From Mycolicibacterium stellerae (GTDB lineage Bacteria > Actinomycetota > Actinomycetes > Mycobacteriales > Mycobacteriaceae), in contig NZ_RARC01000017.1 in assembly GCF_003719305.1 (NCBI RefSeq), forward strand, positions 1-64,000: DNA of 64,000 nt, in the 5' to 3' direction. How positions within the stretch are numbered: position 1 is the first letter of the stretch; each line of letters begins with the position of its first letter. Below are positions 1 to 8,626 of this stretch, piece after piece. The notes under the pieces were generated by a model, which saw only the letters and a program-made list of their open reading frames with translations, was not told where the DNA came from and made no database searches. The position numbers were made by a program, and so were the translations under genes.

Positions 1-287
1 AGGTTCTCCTCGATGCGATCGGCGATCTTGTTCAGGATCACCGCACGCTCGGCCGGCGACGTCTTGCCCCAGGCCGGAGCCGCGGCGTGCGCGGCATCCA
101 GCGCCTTCTCGACGTCGGTTTCGTCGGAGCGGGGTACCTCGCAGAACACCTGACCCGTCACGGGACTCGGGTTCTCGAAGTATTCGCCGCCCGCCGGCGG
201 GACCCATTCGCCCCCAATGAAATTGCCGTAGCGCGACTCGTAGGCCATCAGGGCGTCTGCTGAACCGGGGCGGGAGAACACTGTCAT
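1..287 (-). CDS. Aldehyde dehydrogenase, N-terminal part (truncated by window edge)
   Basis: The first 95 residues of an NAD-dependent aldehyde dehydrogenase; the catalytic part lies outside the window. The N-terminus (MTVFSRPGSADALMAYESRY, then FIGGEWVPP and ENPSPVTG) is the usual ALDH start, close to the acetaldehyde/ExaC-like group. The ATG at 287 overlaps the stop of the upstream GAF regulator by four bases (ATGA), with a GAAGGAG ribosome site just ahead, so the two are translationally coupled. With the alcohol dehydrogenase further upstream it suggests stepwise oxidation of an alcohol to an acid. The substrate is inferred and not fixed by the sequence. Confidence 0.9.
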   Translation of the reverse strand, partial: MTVFSRPGSADALMAYESRYGNFIGGEWVPPAGGEYFENPSPVTGQVFCEVPRSDETDVEKALDAAHAAAPAWGKTSPAERAVILNKIADRIEEN

Positions 288-1576
288 GACTGACTCCTTC
301 GGATGGAACGGATGGCGGGCGCCGTCGACGACCGCAACAGCGTGGACATATCCACGGGGTATGTGACTTCGAGATCAACCGTCGCCGCGAATCGATACGG
401 TTGAGCGGCAAGCAATCCCGCGAACTGCTTGCGGATCCGTGAGACCTCGGCGCGTACGGTGACTCCCCGCGACGGGTCGCCGTAGAGGTCGGCGGCCAGT
501 TCGGTGGCGGTCCTGCCCGCCGATGACGTCGCCAACACCAGAAGGATCTCGGCGTGGCGCAGTGAGATGTCGTGTCGCCATGCGGCGAACTGCCCCGTCA
601 TCGCCAACGACGGCGCATCGGGGTTGCTCAGGTCAAGTGTTACGTGAGCGAGTCGGCCCGCCGAGTCGTCGGTGGCCAGCCGCACCAACCAGCCTCCCGG
701 CAACGGCTCGACGTCGCACGGGCCCAGCGCCGAGAGCCGCACGCGTCCCGGCGCGATGTCCATGATGTCGGCGGGCAGAAGGATGCGGTTGTGCAGCGGC
801 ATCGCGTCAACGGCCGCCACCCAGCCGTCCTGATCGACCGCGAGGGCGGGGCTGCCGATGCGCGCGAGGATGGGCGCGGCCACCGTCCGCAGCCGGTTCA
901 GCGTGCGGTCGTGCTGTTCGCGCAGGTGTGACTCGGCCAGCCGGGCTACCGCATCCACCAGCGCGACGGTGGTCGGATGGACGGTCGCCGCGGGCCCCGA
1001 TACGTCGACGACGCCGATGACGTGACCGGTTCTCGGATCCCTGATCGGCGCACCCGCGCAGGTCCACGGATGGTGACTACGCAGGTAATGCTCGGCGGAG
1101 AACACCTGAACCGCCCGTTTTGACGCCAGCGCGGTGCCGATCGCGTTCGTGCCGACGGCGTTCTCACCCCAGTGCGCGCCCTCGACGAAGCCGAGCCGGT
1201 CGGCGTGGTTGAGCACCTGCGTCGACCCCGACCGCCACAGCACCCGGCCGGCAGCGTCGGCCACGACCAGGATGTTCTCCCCTTCGGCGACAAGCGATTC
1301 CAGCCCGTGCGCGATCTCGTCGAGAACGTCGAGCAGACCTGATGCACCGCGCAGCGCCTCCAGCCCGACCGACTCGACGATCGGCGCGGGCATCTCGTCG
1401 GGACCTATCCCCTGCGACATCAATCGCCGCCACGAGTCCTCGATGACCTGACGCGGACGCGCAGGCGCGCGGTCGCCCGCCATCGTGGCGTCGTATACAG
1501 CCGACATCAGCCGGGCGTAGGTACGCGGATCCTCGCCGACCGCCACCGCGGGCTCAGGCACTAGCTGACCTTGCAT
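284..1576 (-). CDS. GAF-domain transcriptional regulator (AcoR-like, without sigma54 domain)
   Basis: 430 residues. The N-terminal half carries an AcoR/FhlA-type GAF sensory region (about residues 90-220, with WGENAVGTNAIGTAL and RSHHPWTCAGAPIRDP), typical of regulators sensing alcohols, ketones or diols. The AAA+ sigma54-interaction module of classical AcoR is absent. Instead the C-terminus (about 335-410) reads as a winged-helix DNA-binding region (ILLVLATSSAGRTATELAADL, then VRAEVSRIRKQF, quoted in parts). It sits 44 bp downstream of the alcohol dehydrogenase and is coupled by ATGA to the aldehyde dehydrogenase, so it probably controls this locus, perhaps through the repeats at 2706-2785. 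The effector is unknown. Confidence 0.85.
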   Translation of the reverse strand: MQGQLVPEPAVAVGEDPRTYARLMSAVYDATMAGDRAPARPRQVIEDSWRRLMSQGIGPDEMPAPIVESVGLEALRGASGLLDVLDEIAHGLESLVAEGENILVVADAAGRVLWRSGSTQVLNHADRLGFVEGAHWGENAVGTNAIGTALASKRAVQVFSAEHYLRSHHPWTCAGAPIRDPRTGHVIGVVDVSGPAATVHPTTVALVDAVARLAESHLREQHDRTLNRLRTVAAPILARIGSPALAVDQDGWVAAVDAMPLHNRILLPADIMDIAPGRVRLSALGPCDVEPLPGGWLVRLATDDSAGRLAHVTLDLSNPDAPSLAMTGQFAAWRHDISLRHAEILLVLATSSAGRTATELAADLYGDPSRGVTVRAEVSRIRKQFAGLLAAQPYRFAATVDLEVTYPVDMSTLLRSSTAPAIRSIRRSQS

Positions 1577-1620
1577 CAGTGCCGATTGTGCTCTCCATCA
1601 CACTTCCCCGCCAGCCGCCC

Positions 1621-2667
1621 CTAGACCGCCGGATCGACCAGCACTTTCATCTTCCTGCCCGCGTGCAACGCCTCGAAGCCCTCGTCGATGACGTCGTCGA
1701 GCGCGATTTCTGTCACCCAGCCGGTGGTGTCATAGGCGTCTCGCGCCATCAGCGCGATGACCGCCTCGAAATCTTCTGCGGTGTAGCACAGCGAGCCTTG
1801 GATGCGGGATTCGTTCATCACCAGGTTCAGCAGCGGTGTCATCAGCGGCTTCTCGTAGATCGCGACGCTGACCATCGGCCTGCGGGCGCCAACGCACGCA
1901 AGGGCGGTCTGGATCGCGGGCGTGACGCCCGCCGCGTCGTATACGGCGTCGGCGCCGCGGCCGTCGGTGTGCTCGGCGATGAACGCCGGGATGTCGACGC
2001 TGGCCGGATCCAGCGTGCGCGCACCAAGTGCCTCGATCGACGTGCGCCTCGTCGGCGATGGTTCGACGACGAACGTGTCCTCTAATCCCTTGCCGCGCAG
2101 CGCGAACCAGAGGCCGATGCCGATCGGACCCGCCCCGAAGACCATCGCGGTGTCGCCTGACTTCACGTCTCCGAGCGTCGCCGCGTGGTAGGCCACCGAC
2201 ATCGGCTCGACGAGAGCGCCCAATTTCAGGGACACGTTGTCGGGCAGCTTGTGCAGCATGTTGGTGGGCACCACGGTGTACTCGGCCATGCCACCGTCAG
2301 ACATCAGCCCGTGAAAGCCGATCTGGGCGCAGATGTTGTAGTTGCCTGCCGTGCATGCCGGGCAGTGGCCACACCGGTAGATGGGTTCGACGGCCACCCG
2401 GTCCCCCTCGGACCACCCGGCGACTCCTGCGCCGACGTCTGTGATGACGCCGGAGAACTCGTGGCCGATGACCAAGGGCATCTGCGCGTGGGTCAGCGGG
2501 TGCGGTTCGGTCGGCACGAAGATCGGGCCTGCGTAGTACTCGTGCAGGTCGGTGCCGCATATCCCGTTGAAGCCGACCTTGATCTTCACCGTGCCCGGCG
2601 CAGGCGACGGCTCGACGACGTCGGCGATCTCGATCTTGTTCGGTCCGTGGTACACAGCTGCTCGCAT
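1621..2667 (-). CDS. Zinc-dependent alcohol dehydrogenase (2,3-butanediol dehydrogenase-like)
   Basis: 348 residues of the medium-chain dehydrogenase family, oxidising a secondary alcohol or diol with NAD(P). Visible are the catalytic zinc ligands C37, H69 and E70 (GICGTD, GHEFSG), the structural-zinc cysteines C99, C102, C105 and C113, and the Rossmann motif GAGPIG at 178-183. The HEYYAGP region after C37 resembles butanediol dehydrogenases. The open frame extends 39 codons further upstream, but the MRAAVYHGPNKIEI start at 2667 matches the family N-terminus and leaves the operator region free. It probably forms an operon with the regulator and aldehyde dehydrogenase. The true substrate is not determinable. 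Confidence 0.9.
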   Translation of the reverse strand: MRAAVYHGPNKIEIADVVEPSPAPGTVKIKVGFNGICGTDLHEYYAGPIFVPTEPHPLTHAQMPLVIGHEFSGVITDVGAGVAGWSEGDRVAVEPIYRCGHCPACTAGNYNICAQIGFHGLMSDGGMAEYTVVPTNMLHKLPDNVSLKLGALVEPMSVAYHAATLGDVKSGDTAMVFGAGPIGIGLWFALRGKGLEDTFVVEPSPTRRTSIEALGARTLDPASVDIPAFIAEHTDGRGADAVYDAAGVTPAIQTALACVGARRPMVSVAIYEKPLMTPLLNLVMNESRIQGSLCYTAEDFEAVIALMARDAYDTTGWVTEIALDDVIDEGFEALHAGRKMKVLVDPAV

Positions 2668-2705
2668 CACCCAGTTGTATGTGACCGCTGCCACATGCCG
2701 AAAGA

Positions 2706-2785
2706 GTTGCAGACCGTTGCATGCCTCGCCTGCATGCCTCTCCTGGTTGCCGTGGGAGGTCATTGCCGCTGCAACCCGGTGCAAC
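2706..2785. promoter_or_regulatory. Candidate operator: GTTGCA-N4-GTTGCA facing TGCAAC-N4-TGCAAC
   Basis: The 157-bp divergent gap between the alcohol dehydrogenase and the flavin monooxygenase holds two GTTGCA hexamers 10 bp apart (2706-2711, 2716-2721) and, inverted, two TGCAAC hexamers with the same 10-bp phase (2770-2775, 2780-2785). Between them is a direct repeat TGCATGCC at 2718-2725 and 2731-2738. Hexamers repeated one helical turn apart in two mirrored half-sites are what a dimer-of-dimers regulator would bind. The GAF regulator encoded next door is the obvious candidate, by inference. Confidence 0.6.
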
Positions 2786-2824
2786 CCTTGTGGCGGGCGG
2801 CGTCGAGGGTGTGTGGTGGGTCAC

Positions 2825-4651
2825 ATGACTCAGACGCTTGACCCTGCCACCGATCTCACCCCGCAGGACCGCATGACTGCCTGGCTCGCCGACTTCGAGG
2901 CGGCGTTGGCGGCACGCGATATCGACCGCGCGGTGGCGAAGTTCGCCACCGACAGCTTCTGGCGCGACCTGGTCGCCTTCACTTGGAACATCAAGACCCT
3001 CGAGGGTCGCGACCAGATCGCAGGAATGCTCGGTGAACGGCTGGCCGGCACCGAACCGTCGGGGTTCCGCACCCGCGAAGAGGCGACCGAGGACGGCGGC
3101 GTCGTCTCGGCGTTCATCGAGTTCGATACGGCCGTCGGCCGCGGCATCGGCCACCTGCGCCTCAAAGACGACCAGGCGTGGACGCTGCTCACGGCACTTC
3201 AGGAACTGAAGGGCCACGAGGAACCCAACGGCCCTTCGCGGGTGCTGGGTGCGGTGCACGGCTCCGACCCGGACCCACGGTCGTGGGCGGAGAAGCGTCA
3301 GGCCGAGGACGAGTCGCTCGGCTACACCACCCAGCCGTACGCGTTGGTCGTCGGCGGCGGCCAGGGCGGCATCGCCCTTGGTGCGCGGCTTCGGCAGCTG
3401 GGGGTCCCCGTGATCGTCGTCGACCGCCACGAGCGCCCAGGCGACCAGTGGCGCAAGCGCTACAAGTCGCTGTGCCTGCACGACCCGGTCTGGTACGACC
3501 ACCTGCCCTATCTGCCGTTCCCGCAGAACTGGCCGGTCTTCGCGCCGAAGGACAAGATCGGCGATTGGCTCGAGTTCTACACCAGGGTGATGGAAGTGCC
3601 GTACTGGTCGAAGACCGCGTGCTTGTCGGCTGTGTTCAACCCTGGGGTCGACGGGGGCCCTAAGACCTGGACCGTCGAGGTGGACCGCGACGGCGAGCGG
3701 GTGACTCTCCGGCCGACGCAACTCATCCTGGCCACCGGCATGTCGGGCAAACCCAACGTGCCGACATTGCCAGGCCAGGACGTCTTCAAGGGCGACCAGC
3801 ACCATTCCAGTGCACATCCCGGCCCCGACGCGTACGTGGGCAAGCGGGCCGTCGTCGTCGGGTCGAACAACTCGGCACATGACATCGCAAAGGCGCTGTA
3901 CGAGAACGGCGTCGACGTGACGATGGTGCAACGCTCGTCGACGCACATCGTCAGGTCGGACACGTTGATGGACATCGGGCTCGGCGACCTCTACTCCGAG
4001 CGTGCAGTGGCAAGCGGAATGACCACGGAGAAGGCCGATCTGACGTTCGCATCGCTGCCGTACCGGATCATGCACGAATTCCAGATCCCGCTGTACGACA
4101 AGATGCGCGAACGGGACAAGGAGTTCTACGACAGGCTGGCGGCGGCGGGCTTCGAACTGGACTGGGGCGACGACGATTCCGGGCTGTTCATGAAATACCT
4201 GCGCCGCGGCTCCGGCTACTACATCGACGTCGGCGCATGCGACTTGGTGGCCGATGGCAGGATCAAGCTGGCCCACGGTCAGGTCGAACGGCTGACCGAG
4301 GATTCGGTGGTGCTGGCCGACGGCACGACGTTGCCCGCCGACGTCGTCGTCTATGCGACCGGATACGGCTCGATGAACGGCTGGGCGGCCGACCTCATCG
4401 GCCAGGACGTCGCCGACAAGGTCGGCAAGGTCTGGGGCCTTGGCAGCGACACGACCAAAGATCCCGGGCCGTGGGAGGGCGAGCAGCGCAACATGTGGAA
4501 GCCGACCCAGCAGGAGAACCTCTGGTTCCACGGCGGGAACCTGCACCAGTCGCGGCATTACTCGCTCTACCTGGCGCTGCAGATCAAGGCGCGTCAGGCT
4601 GGCATCCCCACGCCCGTCTACGGCCTGCAGGAGGTCCATCACCTGAGTTGA
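2825..4651 (+). CDS. Flavin-containing monooxygenase with N-terminal NTF2-like domain
   Basis: 608 residues. Residues 1-130 look like a SnoaL/NTF2-like domain, and residues 170-608 are a class B flavoprotein monooxygenase. They show the FAD-binding GGGQGG at 177-182, the NADPH-binding GSNNSAHD at 346-353 and the ATG motif near 304. It should oxygenate a carbonyl, amine or sulfur substrate using NADPH and O2. This two-domain form is, from memory, common in mycobacteria. It is divergent from the alcohol dehydrogenase and shares the operator region, so it may act on the same ketone or alcohol substrate (inference). The ATG at 2825 was chosen because residues upstream are unrelated and low in coding character. 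Confidence 0.9.
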   Translation: MTQTLDPATDLTPQDRMTAWLADFEAALAARDIDRAVAKFATDSFWRDLVAFTWNIKTLEGRDQIAGMLGERLAGTEPSGFRTREEATEDGGVVSAFIEFDTAVGRGIGHLRLKDDQAWTLLTALQELKGHEEPNGPSRVLGAVHGSDPDPRSWAEKRQAEDESLGYTTQPYALVVGGGQGGIALGARLRQLGVPVIVVDRHERPGDQWRKRYKSLCLHDPVWYDHLPYLPFPQNWPVFAPKDKIGDWLEFYTRVMEVPYWSKTACLSAVFNPGVDGGPKTWTVEVDRDGERVTLRPTQLILATGMSGKPNVPTLPGQDVFKGDQHHSSAHPGPDAYVGKRAVVVGSNNSAHDIAKALYENGVDVTMVQRSSTHIVRSDTLMDIGLGDLYSERAVASGMTTEKADLTFASLPYRIMHEFQIPLYDKMRERDKEFYDRLAAAGFELDWGDDDSGLFMKYLRRGSGYYIDVGACDLVADGRIKLAHGQVERLTEDSVVLADGTTLPADVVVYATGYGSMNGWAADLIGQDVADKVGKVWGLGSDTTKDPGPWEGEQRNMWKPTQQENLWFHGGNLHQSRHYSLYLALQIKARQAGIPTPVYGLQEVHHLS

Positions 4652-4702
4652 CTTCGCCTCGTCGAGATCGACGAAATGGTGGACTGCACTGGCACTTCTG
4701 CT

Positions 4703-4720
4703 CCCAAATGTCGGTTTGGG
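4703..4720 (+). repeat. Perfect 6-bp hairpin in the monooxygenase/peptidase gap
   Basis: CCCAAA-TGTCGG-TTTGGG forms a perfect short stem-loop in the 93-bp gap before the prolyl oligopeptidase start. No T-run follows, so it is not a good intrinsic terminator. It could be a weak attenuator or a chance palindrome. Confidence 0.3.
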
Positions 4721-4744
4721 CGTGGGGGACCGCACAATGTGAGG

Positions 4745-6742
4745 GTGACCGACCCCTACCTCTGGCTGGAGGACATCACCGGCGACGACGCGCTGGACTG
4801 GGTTCGCAGGCACAACGAGCCGACGCTGGCCCAGTTGTGCGACGAACGCTTCGAGCAGATGCGGGCCGAGGCGCTGGAGGTGCTCGACACCGATGCGCGT
4901 ATTCCCTACGTCCGCCGCCGCGGCGACTGGCTGTACAACTTCTGGCGCGACGCGGCGAACCCCCGCGGCCTGTGGCGTCGCACCACGCTGGACAGTTACC
5001 GCACCGACGCGCCGGACTGGGAGGTGGTGATCGATCTCGACGCACTGGCCGCCGAAGAGGACGAGAACTGGGTATGGGCAGGTGCCAAGGTGATCGAACC
5101 CGACCATTCTCTCGCGCTGATCACCCTGTCGCGCGGTGGCTCTGACGCCGGGGTGGTGCGCGAATTCGATATGCGCACAGGCGAATTCGTTGTCGACGGT
5201 TTCGAGGTGCCCGAGGCCAAGACCCAGATCAGCTGGGAAGACGAGAAATCCGTGCTGATCGGCACGGACTGGGGCGAGGATTCGCTGACCGATTCCGGCT
5301 ATCCGCGGCTGGTCAAGCGCTGGCGAAGGGGCACCCCGCTCGGCGATGCCGAGACGCTGTTCAGCGGTGCACATTCCGACGTGATCGTCGCGGCGTCGAG
5401 GGACCGCACACCCGGCTTCGAGCGGACGTTGCTGAGCCGCGCCGTCGACTTCTTCAACGACGAGGTCTACGAACTGCGCGACGACGAGTTGATCCGCATC
5501 GACGCACCCACCGACGCGACCGTGTCGATGCACCGAGAATGGCTGCTGATCGAGCTGCGCACCGACTGGTACACCGGCACCGGCTCGCTTCGGGCGGGTT
5601 CCCTGATCGCCGCCGACTACGACGAATTCCTCGCCGGGACAGCCGATCTCCATGTCATCTTCGAGCCCGACGACCACACCAGCCTCAACCACTACGCGTG
5701 GACGAAGGACAAGCTTGTCATCGTCACGCTCGCCGATGTGGTGAGCCGGGTGCACACGGTGACACCGGGCAGCTGGGTCACCCAACCGGTGCCAGGGATC
5801 CCGGACAACACCAACGCCGTCATCGTCGACACCGACGACCTGGGTGACGAGATATTCCTGGACTTCAGCGGGTTCACCACGCCCTCGCGGCTGCTCTACG
5901 GGCCCGTCGAGGGCCCGCTCGAAGAGATCAAGTCGGCGCCCGCCTTCTTCGACGCCGACGACCTCACCGTCACACAACATTTCGCCAAGTCGGCGGACGG
6001 CACCGCGATCCCCTACTTCGTGGTCGGTCACCGCGACAGCGCCGGGCCAGGCCCGACCTTGCTCGGCGGCTACGGCGGCTTCGAGGTATCCCGGACGCCG
6101 GGCTACGACGGTGTGCTCGGCCGTCTGTGGCTGTCCCGCGGCGGCACCTACGTGTTGGCCAACATCCGCGGCGGCGGCGAATACGGACCGGGTTGGCACA
6201 CCCAGGCGATGCGGGAGGGGCGCCACCTCGTCGCCGAGGACTTCGCGGCTGTCGCACAGGATTTGGTGCAAAGCGGGATCACCACGGTCGAACAGCTCGG
6301 CGCGCAGGGTGGCAGCAACGGCGGCCTGCTGATGGGGATCATGCTGACCCAGTACCCGGAGTCGTTCGGGGCGCTCGTGTGCAGCGTGCCCCTGCTCGAC
6401 ATGCGGCGGTTCCACCTTCTGCTTGCGGGCGCGTCCTGGGTGGCGGAGTACGGCGACCCCGACAGCACGGAGGATTGGGAGTTCATCGGCGAATACTCGC
6501 CGTACCAGAACATCTCGGCGGTGCGGCGGTATCCACCCGTGCTGATCACCACATCGACGCGCGACGACCGAGTCCACCCCGGACACGCACGCAAGATGAC
6601 CGCAGCGCTCGAGGAGGCGGGCCATCGCGTGCACTACTACGAGAACATCGAAGGCGGGCACGCAGGAGCGGCCGACAACGCGCAGACCGCATTCCGGTCC
6701 GCCCTGATCTATCAGTTCCTTCATCGCACGCTGTCAGATTGA
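4745..6742 (+). CDS. Prolyl oligopeptidase family serine peptidase (S9A)
   Basis: 665 residues from the GTG at 4745, giving the N-terminus VTDPYLWLEDITGD; an alternative GTG is at 4739. It cleaves short peptides after proline or a related residue, probably in the cytoplasm because no signal peptide is seen. The N-terminal half is the beta-propeller lid. The C-terminal alpha/beta-hydrolase domain shows the nucleophile elbow GGSNGG with S524, the acid D607/D608 in TRDDRVHP and the histidine H639 in EGGHAG. The length is normal for S9A enzymes. The preceding monooxygenase is on the same strand 93 bp upstream but looks functionally unrelated. Confidence 0.92.
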   Translation: MTDPYLWLEDITGDDALDWVRRHNEPTLAQLCDERFEQMRAEALEVLDTDARIPYVRRRGDWLYNFWRDAANPRGLWRRTTLDSYRTDAPDWEVVIDLDALAAEEDENWVWAGAKVIEPDHSLALITLSRGGSDAGVVREFDMRTGEFVVDGFEVPEAKTQISWEDEKSVLIGTDWGEDSLTDSGYPRLVKRWRRGTPLGDAETLFSGAHSDVIVAASRDRTPGFERTLLSRAVDFFNDEVYELRDDELIRIDAPTDATVSMHREWLLIELRTDWYTGTGSLRAGSLIAADYDEFLAGTADLHVIFEPDDHTSLNHYAWTKDKLVIVTLADVVSRVHTVTPGSWVTQPVPGIPDNTNAVIVDTDDLGDEIFLDFSGFTTPSRLLYGPVEGPLEEIKSAPAFFDADDLTVTQHFAKSADGTAIPYFVVGHRDSAGPGPTLLGGYGGFEVSRTPGYDGVLGRLWLSRGGTYVLANIRGGGEYGPGWHTQAMREGRHLVAEDFAAVAQDLVQSGITTVEQLGAQGGSNGGLLMGIMLTQYPESFGALVCSVPLLDMRRFHLLLAGASWVAEYGDPDSTEDWEFIGEYSPYQNISAVRRYPPVLITTSTRDDRVHPGHARKMTAALEEAGHRVHYYENIEGGHAGAADNAQTAFRSALIYQFLHRTLSD

Positions 6743-6803
6743 TGTCACGGGCTGTATCGAACCGCCGGTAAGCTGACAGCAAACGTCGTTCGGAGGTCGT
6801 CGA

Positions 6804-7109
6804 ATGTGGGTTGAGCCGGAATTGCTGCACTCGGGCGGTGACGTGGCGCGCAGCGCAGGCCAGCGTGTCCTCGGTGGTGCGGAGGCGCTGTCCGCGGCCG
6901 CGATAGGGTCGAGCATCTTCGGCGACTTCGACGCGGCACGCTCGTTTCATCAGCGCCTGAGCGCACATCGGACCAGCCGCGTCGATGCCATGCGGGGCAA
7001 CCATCAGACGCTGACCGACGTCGGACAGAAGGCGCAGACCGCGTCGGGCTGGTTCAGCCAAACCGAGCGCGAGAACACCAGAGACGTCTCGCACATCACG
7101 GATGCCTAG
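6804..7109 (+). CDS. DUF2563-like small protein, first gene of the toxin locus
   Basis: 101 residues, with ribosome site CGGAGG ahead of the ATG. The pattern ELLHSGGDVARSAG, IFGDFDAARSFH and HQTLTDVGQKA matches what I recall of DUF2563, a mycobacterial family of small helical proteins thought to be related in shape to WXG100/EspC-type ESX substrates. It overlaps the next gene by 8 bp, so the genes are co-translated. I see no clear YxxxD/E export signal. By position it may be a partner or chaperone-like subunit for the two large proteins that follow. Function is unproven. Confidence 0.75.
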   Translation: MWVEPELLHSGGDVARSAGQRVLGGAEALSAAAIGSSIFGDFDAARSFHQRLSAHRTSRVDAMRGNHQTLTDVGQKAQTASGWFSQTERENTRDVSHITDA

Positions 7110-8619
7110 CTATCCGCAACTGGTCTACCTGAGTGTTCCCGAACTGATCGGTGCGGCCGGAGGCGACCCCTGGCAGATCGACGACACGATTCAGGCGGGC
7201 GCACCGGGCGAGATCAGCGAGCTCGCGACGTCGTTCCGAAATGCGGGTCTGTGCATCACCGAGACCGACGAAGAGTTCTATCAGGCCAAGAAGCGCTTCA
7301 CCGAAGCCTGGGACCGCGACGATCCCGCGCATCCCGTCAACGACTCCGAAGAGGTCAGGCGCGCAACGCAGTGGCTTCGGCTCAGCCCGCGACAGATGGC
7401 GAAAGTTGCCGCCGACCTTCAGGACATCGCCGCCACGCTCGCCGAGGCGCAGCGCAGCGGTCACGTCTCGGTGAGCAACCTCAACGGCAGGCTCGTCCAG
7501 ATCGACAACACGATCGCCGCAGAGATCGCGCGAGCCCAGGCCGACGGCGTCAACCTGGACTGGTCGGAACTCAAAGCCGCCGCCATCGAGGCCACCAGAA
7601 ACTCGCTGGGCGAGATGACCGCGGTCCGCGACGCGTACGGCACCAAGTTGGATGCCGCCGAGTTGGACATGGCGGCCGACGGTTACGACATGGATGCCAT
7701 CCAGGGTGCCGAGGGCGAGGGCGACCCGTCCCTGCAGGACCAGGCTCGAAGCGCCGCCCAGAGGTATGACGAGACCCAGCGCGCGGGCGACGAGGCGCTT
7801 GTCAACAGCGGCGGCCCGATGACGCCGGAGAAACAGGCGGCGGCCGCACGCCTGCGCGACTTCGCCACGGCCAACGATCCCACCGCCAACCCGTACGCCA
7901 AGCAGTATGCGGGCGAGCGCCTCGACGACTTCAACATGTCCAATTTCGTCGGGCCGCTGCCCGTCGACCCGGTCCTTGGCACCGATGCCCGCCAACAGGC
8001 GAGAACGCGGCTGGAGTTCCAACAAAAGCTGGAAGCGGGTCTTCTCGGTTCGGGGCCGATGTCCCCGGACGCCGCGACCGCGTTTCTGGACAGCTCCGAA
8101 ACGCAGGCCAGAGCGATGGTGCTGAATCGAGCGGAGCAGCAGCTCACCCAGAACGGCATGACGCACGACGGCGCCATCACCGTGATCAAGGGCCTGGCGT
8201 CGCTGTCCGACAGCATCGGCACCGGCGTCGGTCAGTACGGCGATTCGGTGGAGACCGGACGGCACGCACTGGACGGCCTTTCCAAGGCCGACGCCGAACT
8301 CTTCTCCAAATGGGGTGGTCGGCTGGGCAACGTCGGCAACGTGGCGCAGCTTGTTCTCGCGATGACGGAGTTCGACAACAACACCTGGAATCCCAACGAA
8401 GAGTTCGGCGAGGGCGTCGGCGGCGTGGTGGGCAGCGTCCTTGCCGGCATGGGCTCGGGTGCTGCCGTCGGCTCGTTCGGCGGCCCCTACACAGCGGCAG
8501 CCGCCGCGATCATCGGCGGGCTACTCGGCGGCTTCGCGGGCAGCGACATCGGCGGTGGGCTCGGCAGTCTCGCCGACCCGAGTCGCTACCTTCCCGGTGG
8601 CGGAGCGGGTAGTTGGTAA
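7102..8619 (+). CDS. Large helical protein sharing its N-terminal domain with the adjacent TNT toxin
   Basis: 505 residues. Residues 1-205 (LSVPELIGAAGGDPWQ, ISELATSFRNAG, AWDRDDPAHPVND, NSLGEMTAVRDAYG) are strongly similar to residues 1-200 of the following toxin, so the two arose by duplication. The middle is alanine/glutamine-rich and helical. The last 100 residues are glycine/alanine-rich (VGSVLAGMGSGAAVGSFGG and AAAIIGGLLGGFAGSDIGGG), with GxxxG spacing suggestive of membrane-embedded helices. No enzymatic domain is recognised. It could be a delivery or channel partner for the toxin; CpnT of M. tuberculosis combines a channel and a TNT in one protein. That role is inference. Confidence 0.75.
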   Translation: MPSYPQLVYLSVPELIGAAGGDPWQIDDTIQAGAPGEISELATSFRNAGLCITETDEEFYQAKKRFTEAWDRDDPAHPVNDSEEVRRATQWLRLSPRQMAKVAADLQDIAATLAEAQRSGHVSVSNLNGRLVQIDNTIAAEIARAQADGVNLDWSELKAAAIEATRNSLGEMTAVRDAYGTKLDAAELDMAADGYDMDAIQGAEGEGDPSLQDQARSAAQRYDETQRAGDEALVNSGGPMTPEKQAAAARLRDFATANDPTANPYAKQYAGERLDDFNMSNFVGPLPVDPVLGTDARQQARTRLEFQQKLEAGLLGSGPMSPDAATAFLDSSETQARAMVLNRAEQQLTQNGMTHDGAITVIKGLASLSDSIGTGVGQYGDSVETGRHALDGLSKADAELFSKWGGRLGNVGNVAQLVLAMTEFDNNTWNPNEEFGEGVGGVVGSVLAGMGSGAAVGSFGGPYTAAAAAIIGGLLGGFAGSDIGGGLGSLADPSRYLPGGGAGSW

Positions 8620-8626
8620 CTGCGCG

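Noticed and set aside
4681..4745. Possible second copy of the 20839-20907 palindrome
   Set aside because: Only short words (CCAAAT, CCGCACAAT) are shared; the arms do not align well enough to call it the same element.
2297..6724. A 1475-codon open frame on the minus strand
   Set aside because: It lies antisense to the flavin monooxygenase and prolyl oligopeptidase, is rich in Arg/His/Gly/Val as GC-rich shadows are, and has no family resemblance except where it runs through the alcohol dehydrogenase in the wrong frame.
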